A DNA stretch of 44,123 nucleotides from an uncultured Chloracidobacterium sp. (GTDB taxonomy: Bacteria; Acidobacteriota; Blastocatellia; Pyrinomonadales; Pyrinomonadaceae), in NCBI GenBank assembly GCA_936914845.1, contig CAKZGE010000016.1:27501-71623 (forward strand), read 5' to 3'. Position 1 is the first letter of the stretch; each line of letters starts with the position of its first letter. Positions 25,687 through 34,306 of the stretch are shown here, one piece after another. The position numbers and the translations under genes were made by a program. Below the pieces are notes generated by a model. The model saw nothing but the letters and a program-made list of their open reading frames with translations. It was not told where the DNA came from and did no database searches.

Positions 25687-26762
25687 GGGTCTTGATCGCC
25701 GCCGGCGGCACGGGCGGACACATCTATCCCGGAATTGCCGTCGCAAAAGAATTACTTCGGCGCGATGCTGCCTCCGTGATCAGTTTTGTCGGAACCGACA
25801 GAGGCTTGGAAAAGAAGATCGTGCCGGAGAACGGATTTGAACTCTCTTTGATCAACAGCACCGGATTAAAGAATGTCGGGATGATCGGCCAGATAAAAGG
25901 CTTGGCGGTTCTGCCGCTGAGCTTTTTGGAAGCCCGGAGATTGCTGAAAGAATTCTCTCCTGACGTTGTGGTCGGAGCCGGCGGCTACGTTTCCGGCCCG
26001 GTGCTGCTGGCTGCAAAGATGATGGGCATTCCCACGCTGGTGATGGATTCCAACGCACTGCCGGGATTTACGAATCGCCAGCTGGCACGTTTTGTTGATA
26101 AAGCGGCACTTACCTTTGAAGAAGCGATGCCCTATTTCGGCCGGAAAGGTGTTGTGACCGGAAACCCCGTGCGCAGCGAATTTTTCGACATTCCGGCCCA
26201 GGCGGTCGGTGAACGGGTGCATATACTGATCTTTGGCGGTTCGCAGGGAGCAAGGGCGATCAACAATGCTATGGCGGATGCTTTGGAGCTTCTCGCCGGC
26301 CATGCCGATCGATTAAGCATCACTCATCAAACAGGCGAAGGCGACCTCGCCCGCATCCGCGAGATCTATCAGCGTTCGGCATTTTCTGCGGCGGACGTAC
26401 GGCCTTTCATCAGCGACATGGCGGGTGAATTCGGCAAAGCAGACCTGGTCGTTTGCCGAGCGGGAGCGACGACCTGTGCTGAACTCGCCGCCGCCGGGCG
26501 GGCGTCGATCATGGTGCCGCTGCCGACCGCGGCAGATGACCATCAGCGAAAAAATGCGGAAGCATTGAAAAGGGCCGGAGCGGCGGAAATGATCCTCCAG
26601 CCGGAACTGAACGGAGCCGAGCTTGCAAAAAAGATAGGGCAGCTTATCGATGATCCGGAAGCGCTTAAAACGATGGCCGAGGCGGCTAAAAGGCTCGGAA
26701 GGCATGACGCAGCAGAAGCGACCGCAGACATTATTGGATCTTTGGCGGCAAAGAAAAAATAG
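25683..26762 (+). CDS. murG: UDP-GlcNAc:lipid I N-acetylglucosaminyltransferase MurG
   Basis: MurG adds GlcNAc to lipid I on the inner face of the membrane, giving lipid II. This GT-B fold enzyme starts with LIAAGGTGGHIYPG, the first G-loop, then VVGAGGYVSGPVLLAAK. The C-terminal half carries GGSQGARAIN and the donor-binding CRAGATTCAELAAAGRASIMVPLP. It has the normal length of 359 residues. The start overlaps the ftsW stop. murC follows after 22 bases, so the cluster reads lipid II synthesis and then the next ligase. Confidence 0.96.
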   Translation: MRVLIAAGGTGGHIYPGIAVAKELLRRDAASVISFVGTDRGLEKKIVPENGFELSLINSTGLKNVGMIGQIKGLAVLPLSFLEARRLLKEFSPDVVVGAGGYVSGPVLLAAKMMGIPTLVMDSNALPGFTNRQLARFVDKAALTFEEAMPYFGRKGVVTGNPVRSEFFDIPAQAVGERVHILIFGGSQGARAINNAMADALELLAGHADRLSITHQTGEGDLARIREIYQRSAFSAADVRPFISDMAGEFGKADLVVCRAGATTCAELAAAGRASIMVPLPTAADDHQRKNAEALKRAGAAEMILQPELNGAELAKKIGQLIDDPEALKTMAEAAKRLGRHDAAEATADIIGSLAAKKK

Positions 26763-26784
26763 CTTTTTCAGGTAAAGTATTAGA

Positions 26785-28185
26785 ATGTTCAGAAATGTAA
26801 AAAGAATTCATTTTATCGGCATCGGAGGTATCGGAATGAGCGGTATTGCCGAGGTGCTGTGCAACCTGGGTTTTGAGATCTCAGGCTCTGACATCAAAAG
26901 GTCAAAGAATACGGATCGATTAGAAGATGTCTTCAAGATCAAGGTTTTCGAAGGCCACCGCGAAGAGAATATCGGCGATGCTCAGGTCGTGGTATATTCT
27001 TCGGCTGTTCGCGACGACAACCCGGAAATGGTGGCTGCCCGCAAGGCCGGAATACCGGTCATACCGCGAGCCGAAATGCTTGCCGAGCTGATGGTGCTGA
27101 AACCGTATGCGGTCGCTATTTCAGGGACACACGGCAAAACTTCAACGACATCAATGGTTGCGACCATCCTCGCTTATGCCGGCCTTGATCCGACGACCGT
27201 CGTCGGTGGTGTGGTTGCCGCACTTGGTTCGAATGCAAGGCTCGGCAATTCGGAGTGGTTCGTTACGGAAGCGGATGAAAGCGACCGTTCTTTTCTGATG
27301 CTCTATCCGACCATTGCCGTGGTGACGAATATTGATAAAGAGCACATGGAATCGTACAAGGGCATGGAAGACGTTGTGCAATGCTTTACGGATTTCGTTA
27401 ATAAAGTTCCGTTCTTCGGAGCGGCAGTCATTTGTTTGGACGACCCGAATGTACAGCAGATAATCCCGCATATAAAACGCCGCCGTGTCACCTACGGATT
27501 GACCGTACAGGCAGACGTATCAGCCCATGACATTGTTTATAACGATACGTTCGGATCCGAATTTACGGTCTGGAGGGGCAGCGAGGTGCTGGGGCGTATC
27601 GAACTGCCGGTTCCCGGCCAGCACAATGTTTACAATGCTCTCGCCGCAACGGCAGTCTCATTAGAATTAGAGATACCCTTTGCAAAGATAGCCGAAGCCT
27701 TTACGACCTTCAAGAATGCGAATCGCCGATTTCAATTCAAAGGAGAGATCGACGGCATTACCGTGGTCGATGATTACGGACATCATCCAACAGAGATCTT
27801 AGCGACACTTTCGGCGGCGAAAAATAGTTCGGGCGGCCGCCGCACCGTTGTTGTATTTCAGCCGCACCGCTATTCGCGAACGCAAGAACTAATGGAAGAA
27901 TTCGCTCTTGCTTTCAACAATGCCGATGTCGTTTATCTGCTTGATATTTATGCCGCCAGTGAAACTCCGATCGATGGAATTGACGCGGAGGTGCTAACGG
28001 AAAACATCAAAAAATACGGCCACAAGAATGTGACCTACATCGGCGATCTTGATACTGCCGCTGATACAGTTTTGCCGGCGTTGCTGCCGGGCGACCTGCT
28101 GATAACGCTCGGAGCCGGAACGGTGACGCGGCTGGCGGACGAATTCGTCGAAAAACTTGCTAAACGAGGAGGGGGCGCGGCTTAG
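26785..28185 (+). CDS. murC: UDP-N-acetylmuramate:L-alanine ligase MurC
   Basis: MurC adds the first amino acid, L-alanine, to UDP-MurNAc. The N-terminal domain starts with IHFIGIGGIGMSGIAEVL. The P-loop is ISGTHGKTSTTSM at about 112-124. TEADESDRSFLMLYP and VDDYGHHPTEI are MurC signatures, and FQPHRYSRTQELMEEF is at the C-terminal domain. In many genomes murB and ddl follow murC. Here the stop is directly followed by the ftsQ ATG. Confidence 0.96.
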   Translation: MFRNVKRIHFIGIGGIGMSGIAEVLCNLGFEISGSDIKRSKNTDRLEDVFKIKVFEGHREENIGDAQVVVYSSAVRDDNPEMVAARKAGIPVIPRAEMLAELMVLKPYAVAISGTHGKTSTTSMVATILAYAGLDPTTVVGGVVAALGSNARLGNSEWFVTEADESDRSFLMLYPTIAVVTNIDKEHMESYKGMEDVVQCFTDFVNKVPFFGAAVICLDDPNVQQIIPHIKRRRVTYGLTVQADVSAHDIVYNDTFGSEFTVWRGSEVLGRIELPVPGQHNVYNALAATAVSLELEIPFAKIAEAFTTFKNANRRFQFKGEIDGITVVDDYGHHPTEILATLSAAKNSSGGRRTVVVFQPHRYSRTQELMEEFALAFNNADVVYLLDIYAASETPIDGIDAEVLTENIKKYGHKNVTYIGDLDTAADTVLPALLPGDLLITLGAGTVTRLADEFVEKLAKRGGGAA

Positions 28186-29070
28186 ATGGCATCACGAACC
28201 GGCAAAAGAAACACCGCACCGAAACCGAAACGTCAAACGCAGACATCTCGTAAGCGAAGAGCGGGCCGTGGAACGCCAAGGGCTCAAAGCCGGGTAGAGG
28301 CGATGTTTCTACCGGTCTTTCTAAGCTTTTGCCTCGTGGTCTGTCTGGTCGCTATCGGCGTGCTCGGGTATCGATCTGCAACCGCGTCAGAATTCTTCGA
28401 TGTGAAAAATGTGGACGTTTACGGCACACAGCGTTCTTCAAAGGAGGATATTGAGCGGATAGTTCGAACCCAGACGGAACGGTCGGGAACGTGGAATGCC
28501 GATCTGGCCGATCTTCGGCAACGAGTAGAACAGCTTCCTTTTGTGAAGAGTGCTGCCGTTTCGAGAGAGCTGCCGAACGGATTGCGGGTAAATGTAAACG
28601 AAGAGATCCCGGCGGCGGTATTAAAACTTTCGACCGGTAAGTTTTTGGTCAATGGCGAAGGAAAGGTTTTGGCTCCGGCGGCGGGTGCGGAACCGGGGCT
28701 TCCTTTTGCCATGACGGGTTGGGATGAGAACAAGACGGAAAACGCTCCGAAAGCCAATGTTGAACGAGTAAAGATCTACCAAAAGATGCTCGAGGATTGG
28801 CGGCAGTTCGACTTGGCGTCGAGGGTCGTGGCCGTTGACCTTTCAGATCTGCATGAACCACGGGCGACCGTGGAAGATTCCGACCATCTGGTTTCCATTG
28901 CACTTGGAAGCAAAGATTTCGCCGAATACCTTAAAAAGGGGATCTCGGCGATCGCCGGCAAAGGCGATACGTTCGAAGCGGTCGATCTGGTCGGCAGCAA
29001 TATGATACTGGCGCCGAGAAAGGCTGCCGCAACAGAAGAAAAGACGGCGAAAGCCGCTAAGAACCGATGA
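28186..29070 (+). CDS. ftsQ: cell division protein FtsQ (POTRA domain)
   Basis: FtsQ is a single-pass membrane scaffold that joins early and late divisome proteins. A very basic cytoplasmic N-terminus of about 38 residues (KRRAGRGTPRAQSR) is followed by one helix at about 42-63. Next come the POTRA domain (FFDVKNVDVYGTQRSSKEDIERI) and the FtsQ domain (LPFVKSAAVSRELPNGLRVNVNEEIPAAVL). The gene begins at the base after the murC stop. Its own stop overlaps the ftsA ATG (ATGA). Length is normal at 294 residues. The C-terminal 20 residues are Ala/Lys-rich. Confidence 0.93.
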   Translation: MASRTGKRNTAPKPKRQTQTSRKRRAGRGTPRAQSRVEAMFLPVFLSFCLVVCLVAIGVLGYRSATASEFFDVKNVDVYGTQRSSKEDIERIVRTQTERSGTWNADLADLRQRVEQLPFVKSAAVSRELPNGLRVNVNEEIPAAVLKLSTGKFLVNGEGKVLAPAAGAEPGLPFAMTGWDENKTENAPKANVERVKIYQKMLEDWRQFDLASRVVAVDLSDLHEPRATVEDSDHLVSIALGSKDFAEYLKKGISAIAGKGDTFEAVDLVGSNMILAPRKAAATEEKTAKAAKNR

Positions 29071-30311
29071 CGAACAATAGAGAGATACATGCGATAGGTT
29101 TGGACGTTGGGACAAGCAAGGTCCGCTGTGTGGTCGGCGAACCCGGCGACGGTGGTGTAATGAACATTATCGGTGTTGGCGAGGCCGAATCACGAGGGCT
29201 GCGCCGCGGGATAGTGACGGCGGCAGAATCGGTCGGAGACGCCGTAAAGCGAGCTGTCGGCGAGGCCGAGCGGGTAAGCGGGCTTGATATACATTCTGCG
29301 GTCGTCAACCTTTCCAGCGAACATTTTCGGGGTGAAAATAAGAACGGCGTAGTAGCGGTCGCCGGCGCCGGCCGGGAGATCAGCGAAGAGGATGTGGAAA
29401 GGGCGATAGAATCGGCTTGTGCTATGCAGCTGCCGTCCGGGTGGGAAATAATCGACCGTTTGCCGCAGGAATTCATTATAGACGGCCAAGACGGCATTAT
29501 GGAACCGGTCGGAATGAGCGGTGCCAGGTTAGAATCGCTGGTGCACGTTGTCATCGGGCCGAGTGCGGGCAGGCAGAATTTGGACAAGGCCGTTCGGCGA
29601 GCCGGATTGGAAGTGGAGCGAATGATGCTCGAACCTCTGGCAGCCGCCGAAAGCACGCTGACGGACGACGACCGCGAATATGGCTGCGCGCTGGTAAATA
29701 TCGGCTCCGAAGTCACCAGCCTAATGGTTTTTGGCCGCGGAGCGGTACAGCACACGGCGGTATTCCCATTCGGCGGACTGCATTTCACCAAAGATATAGC
29801 TGTCGGGCTGCGTGTTTCTATTCAGGAAGCGAATAAGATCAAACACAATTATGGCTGTGTTGCTTCGTATCTGATGGACGAAGACGAAAAACAGGAGTTG
29901 ATCGAGATCGTGCCGGTCGGCCGGACCGAAACTCGCGGACTTTCCAAAGAGATCCTATGCGACATAATGCAGCCGCGGGCGATAGAGCTGCTGCAGCATA
30001 TAGCGCATGAAACGATGGGAACGCACGCACAGATCTCGAGCGGCGTGATATTGACCGGCGGCGGAGCCCTGGCGCGCGGCATGGTCGAGATCGCCGAACA
30101 GGTATTTGATGCGCCGACGCGGCTCGGATATTTAGAGCCGGAATATTTTGGCGGCCTTGCAGAGCAGGCACATGGCCCGGAATGGGCGGCGGCTGCCGGG
30201 CTAGCTCTTTCTTCGATGCGGCAACAGGTGCGCGAAGCAAATAGCGGGGGACGGTCCGGTACCGGCAAAATGGCGGAATGGTTTGAGAATTTTCGCGAAA
30301 AATTTCGCTAA
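29067..30311 (+). CDS. ftsA: cell division protein FtsA
   Basis: FtsA is an actin-like ATPase that tethers FtsZ to the membrane. The actin-fold motifs are GLDVGTSKVRCVVGE (phosphate 1), the SHS2-containing 1C domain (LRRGIVTAAESVGDAVKRAV), VNIGSEVTSLMVFGRG (phosphate 2) and GVILTGGGALARGM (adenosine). The C-terminal MAEWFENFREKFR forms the conserved amphipathic membrane-targeting helix after a Gly/Ser/Arg linker. Length is 414 residues, normal for the family. It is followed by a 158-base gap before ftsZ. Confidence 0.96.
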   Translation: MTNNREIHAIGLDVGTSKVRCVVGEPGDGGVMNIIGVGEAESRGLRRGIVTAAESVGDAVKRAVGEAERVSGLDIHSAVVNLSSEHFRGENKNGVVAVAGAGREISEEDVERAIESACAMQLPSGWEIIDRLPQEFIIDGQDGIMEPVGMSGARLESLVHVVIGPSAGRQNLDKAVRRAGLEVERMMLEPLAAAESTLTDDDREYGCALVNIGSEVTSLMVFGRGAVQHTAVFPFGGLHFTKDIAVGLRVSIQEANKIKHNYGCVASYLMDEDEKQELIEIVPVGRTETRGLSKEILCDIMQPRAIELLQHIAHETMGTHAQISSGVILTGGGALARGMVEIAEQVFDAPTRLGYLEPEYFGGLAEQAHGPEWAAAAGLALSSMRQQVREANSGGRSGTGKMAEWFENFREKFR

Positions 30312-30469
30312 ACGAGCTTTGGCGACTGGATTTTTGCCACAAAACATAGTATTCTTTGCTCCCGTCAGCACAATATCTAGTTCTTCTGCCGTAAAATGCT
30401 CCCGGCGAGCCGGCGTCAAAGATTTTCGAAAAGATCGGGAGCAATAATTGAAAAAGGATAGCTAATCAA
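30312..30469 (+). promoter_or_regulatory. ftsA-ftsZ intergenic leader with repeated TGCTCCCG element
   Basis: This 158-base gap is the only sizeable one between adjacent dcw genes. TGCTCCCG occurs twice in the same orientation, at 30357-30364 and 30397-30404, exactly 40 bases apart. It occurs once inverted as CGGGAGCA at 30436-30443. The second copy and the inverted copy can form an 8-bp stem. The loop holds the palindrome TTTTCGAAAA (30423-30432). The ftsZ ribosome site AAAAAGGA (30450-30457) and ATG 30470 follow. Function is unknown; a protein operator or RNA switch is possible. Confidence 0.5.
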
Positions 30470-31579
30470 ATGGAAAACAGCAGGATCAAAATGTACATCG
30501 ACGAACCGCCGATCACGGGTGCCAGGATCAAGGTGATCGGTGTCGGCGGCGGCGGCGGAAACGCGGTGAACCGCATGATCGAAGCCGGGATCACCGGTGT
30601 CGAATTCATCGTTGCGAATACTGACCTGCAGGCGCTCAATGCCTCGCAGGCGCCGATCAAGATCCAGCTTGGAAACAGATCGACCAGAGGCCTCGGTGCC
30701 GGTTCGAACCCCCAGGTCGGGCGCGAAGCGGCCTTGGAAGATCACGAAAAGATCCTTGATGTGCTGGAAGGTTCGGATATGGTCTTTGTAACGGCCGGGT
30801 TGGGCGGCGGAACCGGCACGGGAGCGGCACCGGTCGTGGCGTCTTTGGCCATCGAACTGGGAGCTCTGACGGTCGGTGTAGTGACCAAACCCTTTGGCGT
30901 CGAAGGCAAAAAACGAATGGCGCAAGCAGAACAAGGTTTGGCCGAGCTTCGCGGATGCGTTGACACGATCATTACAATCCCGAATTCGAAGCTTCGCGAG
31001 GTCGAAGAAAATATAACATTGCTGGATGCTTTTCATCGAGCGGACGACATTCTACTGCAGGCGGTACAGGGCATTACGGACCTGATCTTGACGCCCGGGA
31101 TCATCAATCTCGATTTTGCTGATGTGACAACGGTCATGCGCGGACGCGGCGTCGCATTGATGGGCATCGGGACCGCCAGCGGCGAAGGGGCTGCGTCAAA
31201 GGCGATGCGCGAAGCTTTGGATTATAAATTGTTGGAAGAAAAGTCGATCTCCGGAGCAAAAGCGGCTTTGATCAATGTGACCGGCAGTGCGAATATGCCG
31301 CTGGCAGAGATCGAAGACGCAATTGGAATGATCGAGGAAGAAGCGGACGACAACGCGGATATCATCTGGGGGAGCGTCATCAAACCGGATATGGGCGAAG
31401 AGATCAAAGTTACGGTCATTGCAACCGGATTTGATACGCGCGAACAGGCCGCGATGCCGCAACCCCGACAGGAAGCCGGCGTCATCGCTCAGGGAGCTCC
31501 GCTAAGCGGCTATAATGCGCCGGAGCCGCGAAGTGAGGACCTGGACGTTCCGACCTTCATTCGACGACAAGCAGATTAG
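30470..31579 (+). CDS. ftsZ: cell division GTPase FtsZ
   Basis: FtsZ is the tubulin-like GTPase that forms the division ring. The nucleotide-binding glycine loop GVGGGGGNAVNRM is at about 24-36, the tubulin signature GGGTGTG is at 112-118, and the T7 synergy region contains NLDFADVTTVM. The C-terminal peptide DLDVPTFIRRQ at the very end is the conserved site for FtsA and other partners. The linker before it is short, about 30-40 residues. Length is 369 residues. It has its own leader with repeats and a good AAGGA ribosome site, so it could be expressed separately from ftsA. Confidence 0.98.
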   Translation: MENSRIKMYIDEPPITGARIKVIGVGGGGGNAVNRMIEAGITGVEFIVANTDLQALNASQAPIKIQLGNRSTRGLGAGSNPQVGREAALEDHEKILDVLEGSDMVFVTAGLGGGTGTGAAPVVASLAIELGALTVGVVTKPFGVEGKKRMAQAEQGLAELRGCVDTIITIPNSKLREVEENITLLDAFHRADDILLQAVQGITDLILTPGIINLDFADVTTVMRGRGVALMGIGTASGEGAASKAMREALDYKLLEEKSISGAKAALINVTGSANMPLAEIEDAIGMIEEEADDNADIIWGSVIKPDMGEEIKVTVIATGFDTREQAAMPQPRQEAGVIAQGAPLSGYNAPEPRSEDLDVPTFIRRQAD

Positions 31580-31596
31580 TTTTGATGAAAAAATAC

Positions 31597-31644
31597 GTTG
31601 CCTTCCGCCGCCGGAGAATATAAACTCTGACCACGGAGGGCAAC
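31597..31644 (+). promoter_or_regulatory. hairpin burying the pdxA ribosome binding site
   Basis: GTTGCCTTCCG (31597-31607) pairs with CGGAGGGCAAC (31634-31644) over 11 bp with one U-G pair. The 26-base loop may fold further (CGGA/TCTG). The 3' arm contains the GGAGG ribosome site of pdxA, 11 bases before its GTG. No T-run follows, so it is not a terminator. In the closed state it would block translation. Any ligand or regulator is unknown. Confidence 0.6.
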
Positions 31645-31651
31645 TCTGCGC

Positions 31652-32635
31652 GTGACCATTCAAAAGCCTGAAATCCCAATTATTGGCATTACAATGGGCG
31701 ATGCTGCCGGCATCGGGCCTGAGATAACCCTAAAGGCAATTGCTGAAGGCGTTTCGGACAGATTAGTGCCATTGATCGTCGGCGACCTGGGCCACCTGCG
31801 GCGGTTGGCCGAAAAATTGGGGCTGGGCCTGCCGCTCGTCCGTTTTCCTTCGGAAGACGCCGGCATTCAGGTTTACGATCTTGCAAATCTCCCGTTCGAG
31901 ATCCCGGTCGGGATCGATTCGGAAACCACGGGCAGGGCATCGGCAGAGAATATAGAGATCGCGGTCGATCTTTGGCGGCGCGGCGTTACCGATGCGATGG
32001 CTACGGCCCCGATCAGTAAAAAGGCGATCGCGATGGGCGGATATGATCATCCCGGCCATACCGAATTTATCGCTCAACTTACCGCGACAGACCGGTTCGC
32101 AATGAGTTTCTTTGCGGAGAATTTGAGGGTCGTGCTCCTTTCGACCCACGTTTCGCTGCGAAAAGCGATAGAATTGGTGCAAACGCGCCGCTTATATGAC
32201 CTGATCGTTTTTACCCATGAACAGATCGGCAAGCTGATCGGACGTTCGCCGCGGTTGGCGATGGCCGGGTTAAACCCGCACGCATCTGAATCAGGCATGT
32301 TCGGAACGGAAGAGGCGGACGAGATATTGCCGGCGATCGAAGCGGCGCGCGAAGACGGCATCGACATCAGCGGCCCATATTCGCCGGATACCATATTTTT
32401 GCGGGGGTTCAAAGGCGATTTCGATGCGGTTGTTGCCTGTTACCACGACCAAGCGACGATCGCGGTCAAGTCGTTGTCGTTCGGGTCTTCGGTAAACGTG
32501 ACGCTCGGGCTGCCTCTGATCCGCACTTCGGTCGATCATGGAACCGCATATGACATCGCCGGACTCGGCATTGCAGATGCTTCGAGCATGAGGGCAGCGA
32601 TAGACCTGGCGGGTGATCTTAGTAGAGCATCTTGA
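31652..32635 (+). CDS. pdxA: 4-hydroxythreonine-4-phosphate dehydrogenase PdxA
   Basis: PdxA oxidises 4-phosphohydroxy-L-threonine in the DXP-dependent pyridoxal phosphate pathway. The family start GITMGDAAGIGPEI is at about residue 12. TAPISKKAIAMGGYDHPGHTEF carries a metal-binding His. LNPHASESGMFG and CYHDQATIAVKSLSFG complete the zinc and substrate site. The RTSVDHGTAYDIAG motif near the C-terminus is also typical. The GTG start fits the family N-terminus, and its ribosome site GGAGG (31635-31639) lies in a hairpin arm. It is downstream of ftsZ but has no functional link to division. Confidence 0.95.
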   Translation: MTIQKPEIPIIGITMGDAAGIGPEITLKAIAEGVSDRLVPLIVGDLGHLRRLAEKLGLGLPLVRFPSEDAGIQVYDLANLPFEIPVGIDSETTGRASAENIEIAVDLWRRGVTDAMATAPISKKAIAMGGYDHPGHTEFIAQLTATDRFAMSFFAENLRVVLLSTHVSLRKAIELVQTRRLYDLIVFTHEQIGKLIGRSPRLAMAGLNPHASESGMFGTEEADEILPAIEAAREDGIDISGPYSPDTIFLRGFKGDFDAVVACYHDQATIAVKSLSFGSSVNVTLGLPLIRTSVDHGTAYDIAGLGIADASSMRAAIDLAGDLSRAS

Positions 32636-32659
32636 CGCAATCTCGGTCAAAATGATAAT
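32632..32659 (+). promoter_or_regulatory. candidate promoter for the response regulator gene
   Basis: TTGACG (32632-32637), a 16-base spacer and GATAAT (32654-32659) match a sigma70 promoter. It overlaps the pdxA stop codon and lies about 50 bases before the GTG at 32711. Confidence 0.4.
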
Positions 32660-32710
32660 TTTCCAAAAGGCCACCAATACATCTCAGCGCATAAATTTAG
32701 GAGTTAAAAC

Positions 32711-34246
32711 GTGTCGAAACGCAAGCTATTACTCGCCGACGATTCAATCACCATCCAAAAGGTAGTCAATCTCACGTTTGCCGATGAGGGCATCGAGGTC
32801 GTTACCGTCGGCGACGGCAGTGCCGCCGTTGAAGCCTTTGCGGCCGATAGACCGGATATCGTTCTCGCCGACGTTCATATGCCGGGATTGAACGGCTATG
32901 AGGTTTGCGAACGCATTAGAAACGCGGATCCGGAATTGCCGGTGATCCTGCTCGTCGGCTCCTTTGAAGTTTTTGATGAGAACGAGGCACGGCGAGTTGG
33001 TGCAACACTGCATATGACAAAGCCGTTCCATTCGATCCGCGAGCTGGTTTCCAAGGTCGGTTCGCTATTGGCGGCAAGAGAGCGAAAGGCAGAACCGCCG
33101 CCGGATACAGAGGACATCAACGCGCTGTATCAGAACAGCATGCCCGGTTCGGACAAAGCCGGGCCGGCAAACGGGCAATCTTTGGCCGACGATGCTTTTG
33201 ATGACGAAATGATCGAGACCAGCTATATCGGTCGCGGCCGGCAGCGATCCGAACCGGTAACGGATGTTCCGGAGGAGCAATTCGTTCGGCAGGCATACGA
33301 AACATACGAACCGGCCGAGCAGAACGCGCAGCCGCCGGCGGAAGAAAATGCTTACGGGTTTTCGAGCGAAACTGCCATTCAAACACCGCCCGTACGGTTT
33401 TCGCCTTTTAGCGAGCCGGCACGCGACGAAACTGCGGAAGAGATCACGGCAGCAGCAGAAAACGAAACGGAACCGGCCGCGAACGTGGTCGATATGCACG
33501 AGCGCGACACGCAGAGATTTGATTCGCTCACCGCAGATAGCGAAACCGGCGAAATGTCACAGCCGCATTCCTTCGCCCATTCTGCAACCCTTTATGAGCA
33601 ATATCGCCCGGAACAGGAGCCGGAGGCGAAGCCGGATATAGAGGCGGAGGTCCCTCAAGATCCGGTTTCCGATCCGCTACGGGGATCTTGGCAGCCGTCT
33701 CCGACGAGCCAGAATTATACGTGGAATGATAATTCCGGCAGATACGATATGAACGAAGGGCAGTATTCGAAAGAGGAGCCTGCGGTGCGGTCGTACGAGT
33801 TCGAGGAGACACTGTCTTCGTATCAACCGCCACCGGAACCGGCACCCGTGGAAACGTATCGACCGATGGAAAGCATCGCGGAAGAGGAGCTAACGGTTCG
33901 CCCGCCGGTCAGCCCGACACCGTCTTGGAGCCCGGCGGAACCTTCAGGCCATGAAGAAAAGGCAGCCGAACTTGAACAGGCGTTTGCTTCGGAGCAGGAG
34001 ACGGCCACTCTTCCGCCGCCGATCTCCTTTGAACAGCCGGCGGCCGAACCTGTTCGATATACGTCCGAAGAGATAAATCTTCTTGAGCTTCCCGGAGCTT
34101 CGGAGGATGGCAAAAATGTCGAAAATTCCCTATTTGCCGAAAGTGCCGACGGACGTTCGGTGCAGGAGGTCGTATCGATGTCGCCGGAACTGATCGAATT
34201 GATCGTGCAAAAAGTGGTGGAAAGGCTGGAGAGCCGACGATCTTAG
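32711..34246 (+). CDS. response regulator with receiver domain and long acidic Pro/Glu-rich tail
   Basis: The N-terminal 125 residues are a CheY-like receiver (KLLLADDSITIQKVVNLTF). The acidic pocket is D10-D11, the phosphoacceptor is D54 (VLADVHMPG) and the switch lysine is K104. The conserved Ser/Thr after the fourth strand appears to be Val82, though Ser84 is near. About 360 residues of disordered, Glu/Pro/Ser/Gln-rich sequence follow with short acidic repeats. The end is a short helix (SPELIELIVQKVVERLESRR). No DNA-binding or enzymatic output domain is visible. Similar receivers with a DDSITIQKVVNLTF start and a C-terminal VVEKL helix are known in Deltaproteobacteria and Acidobacteriota and are poorly understood. 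GTG start with AGGAG eight bases upstream. Confidence 0.85.
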   Translation: MSKRKLLLADDSITIQKVVNLTFADEGIEVVTVGDGSAAVEAFAADRPDIVLADVHMPGLNGYEVCERIRNADPELPVILLVGSFEVFDENEARRVGATLHMTKPFHSIRELVSKVGSLLAARERKAEPPPDTEDINALYQNSMPGSDKAGPANGQSLADDAFDDEMIETSYIGRGRQRSEPVTDVPEEQFVRQAYETYEPAEQNAQPPAEENAYGFSSETAIQTPPVRFSPFSEPARDETAEEITAAAENETEPAANVVDMHERDTQRFDSLTADSETGEMSQPHSFAHSATLYEQYRPEQEPEAKPDIEAEVPQDPVSDPLRGSWQPSPTSQNYTWNDNSGRYDMNEGQYSKEEPAVRSYEFEETLSSYQPPPEPAPVETYRPMESIAEEELTVRPPVSPTPSWSPAEPSGHEEKAAELEQAFASEQETATLPPPISFEQPAAEPVRYTSEEINLLELPGASEDGKNVENSLFAESADGRSVQEVVSMSPELIELIVQKVVERLESRRS

Positions 34247-34269
34247 CATATTGTTAAAGTATAGAAATT

Positions 34270-34306
34270 CGGCCGGTTTTCGCTTTTGAAAGGTGAAGAT
34301 CGGCCG
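34270..34306 (+). terminator. long hairpin between response regulator gene and valS
   Basis: CGGCCG (34270-34275) pairs with CGGCCG (34301-34306). The intervening bases continue the stem with several G-U pairs (GTTTTCGC against GGTGAAGAT) up to a small loop near TTTGAAA. The G-U pattern favours an RNA read on the plus strand. It is followed by TAAATGTTTTAG rather than a clean T-run, so termination is plausible but weak. It could also be a valS leader element. Confidence 0.45.

Noticed and set aside
29057..29791. Long minus-strand ORF antisense to ftsA (and similar ones opposite ftsI and the sensor kinase gene)
   Set aside because: They are low-complexity Ser/Arg/Pro-rich shadows produced by GC-rich codon use in genes with clear family motifs.
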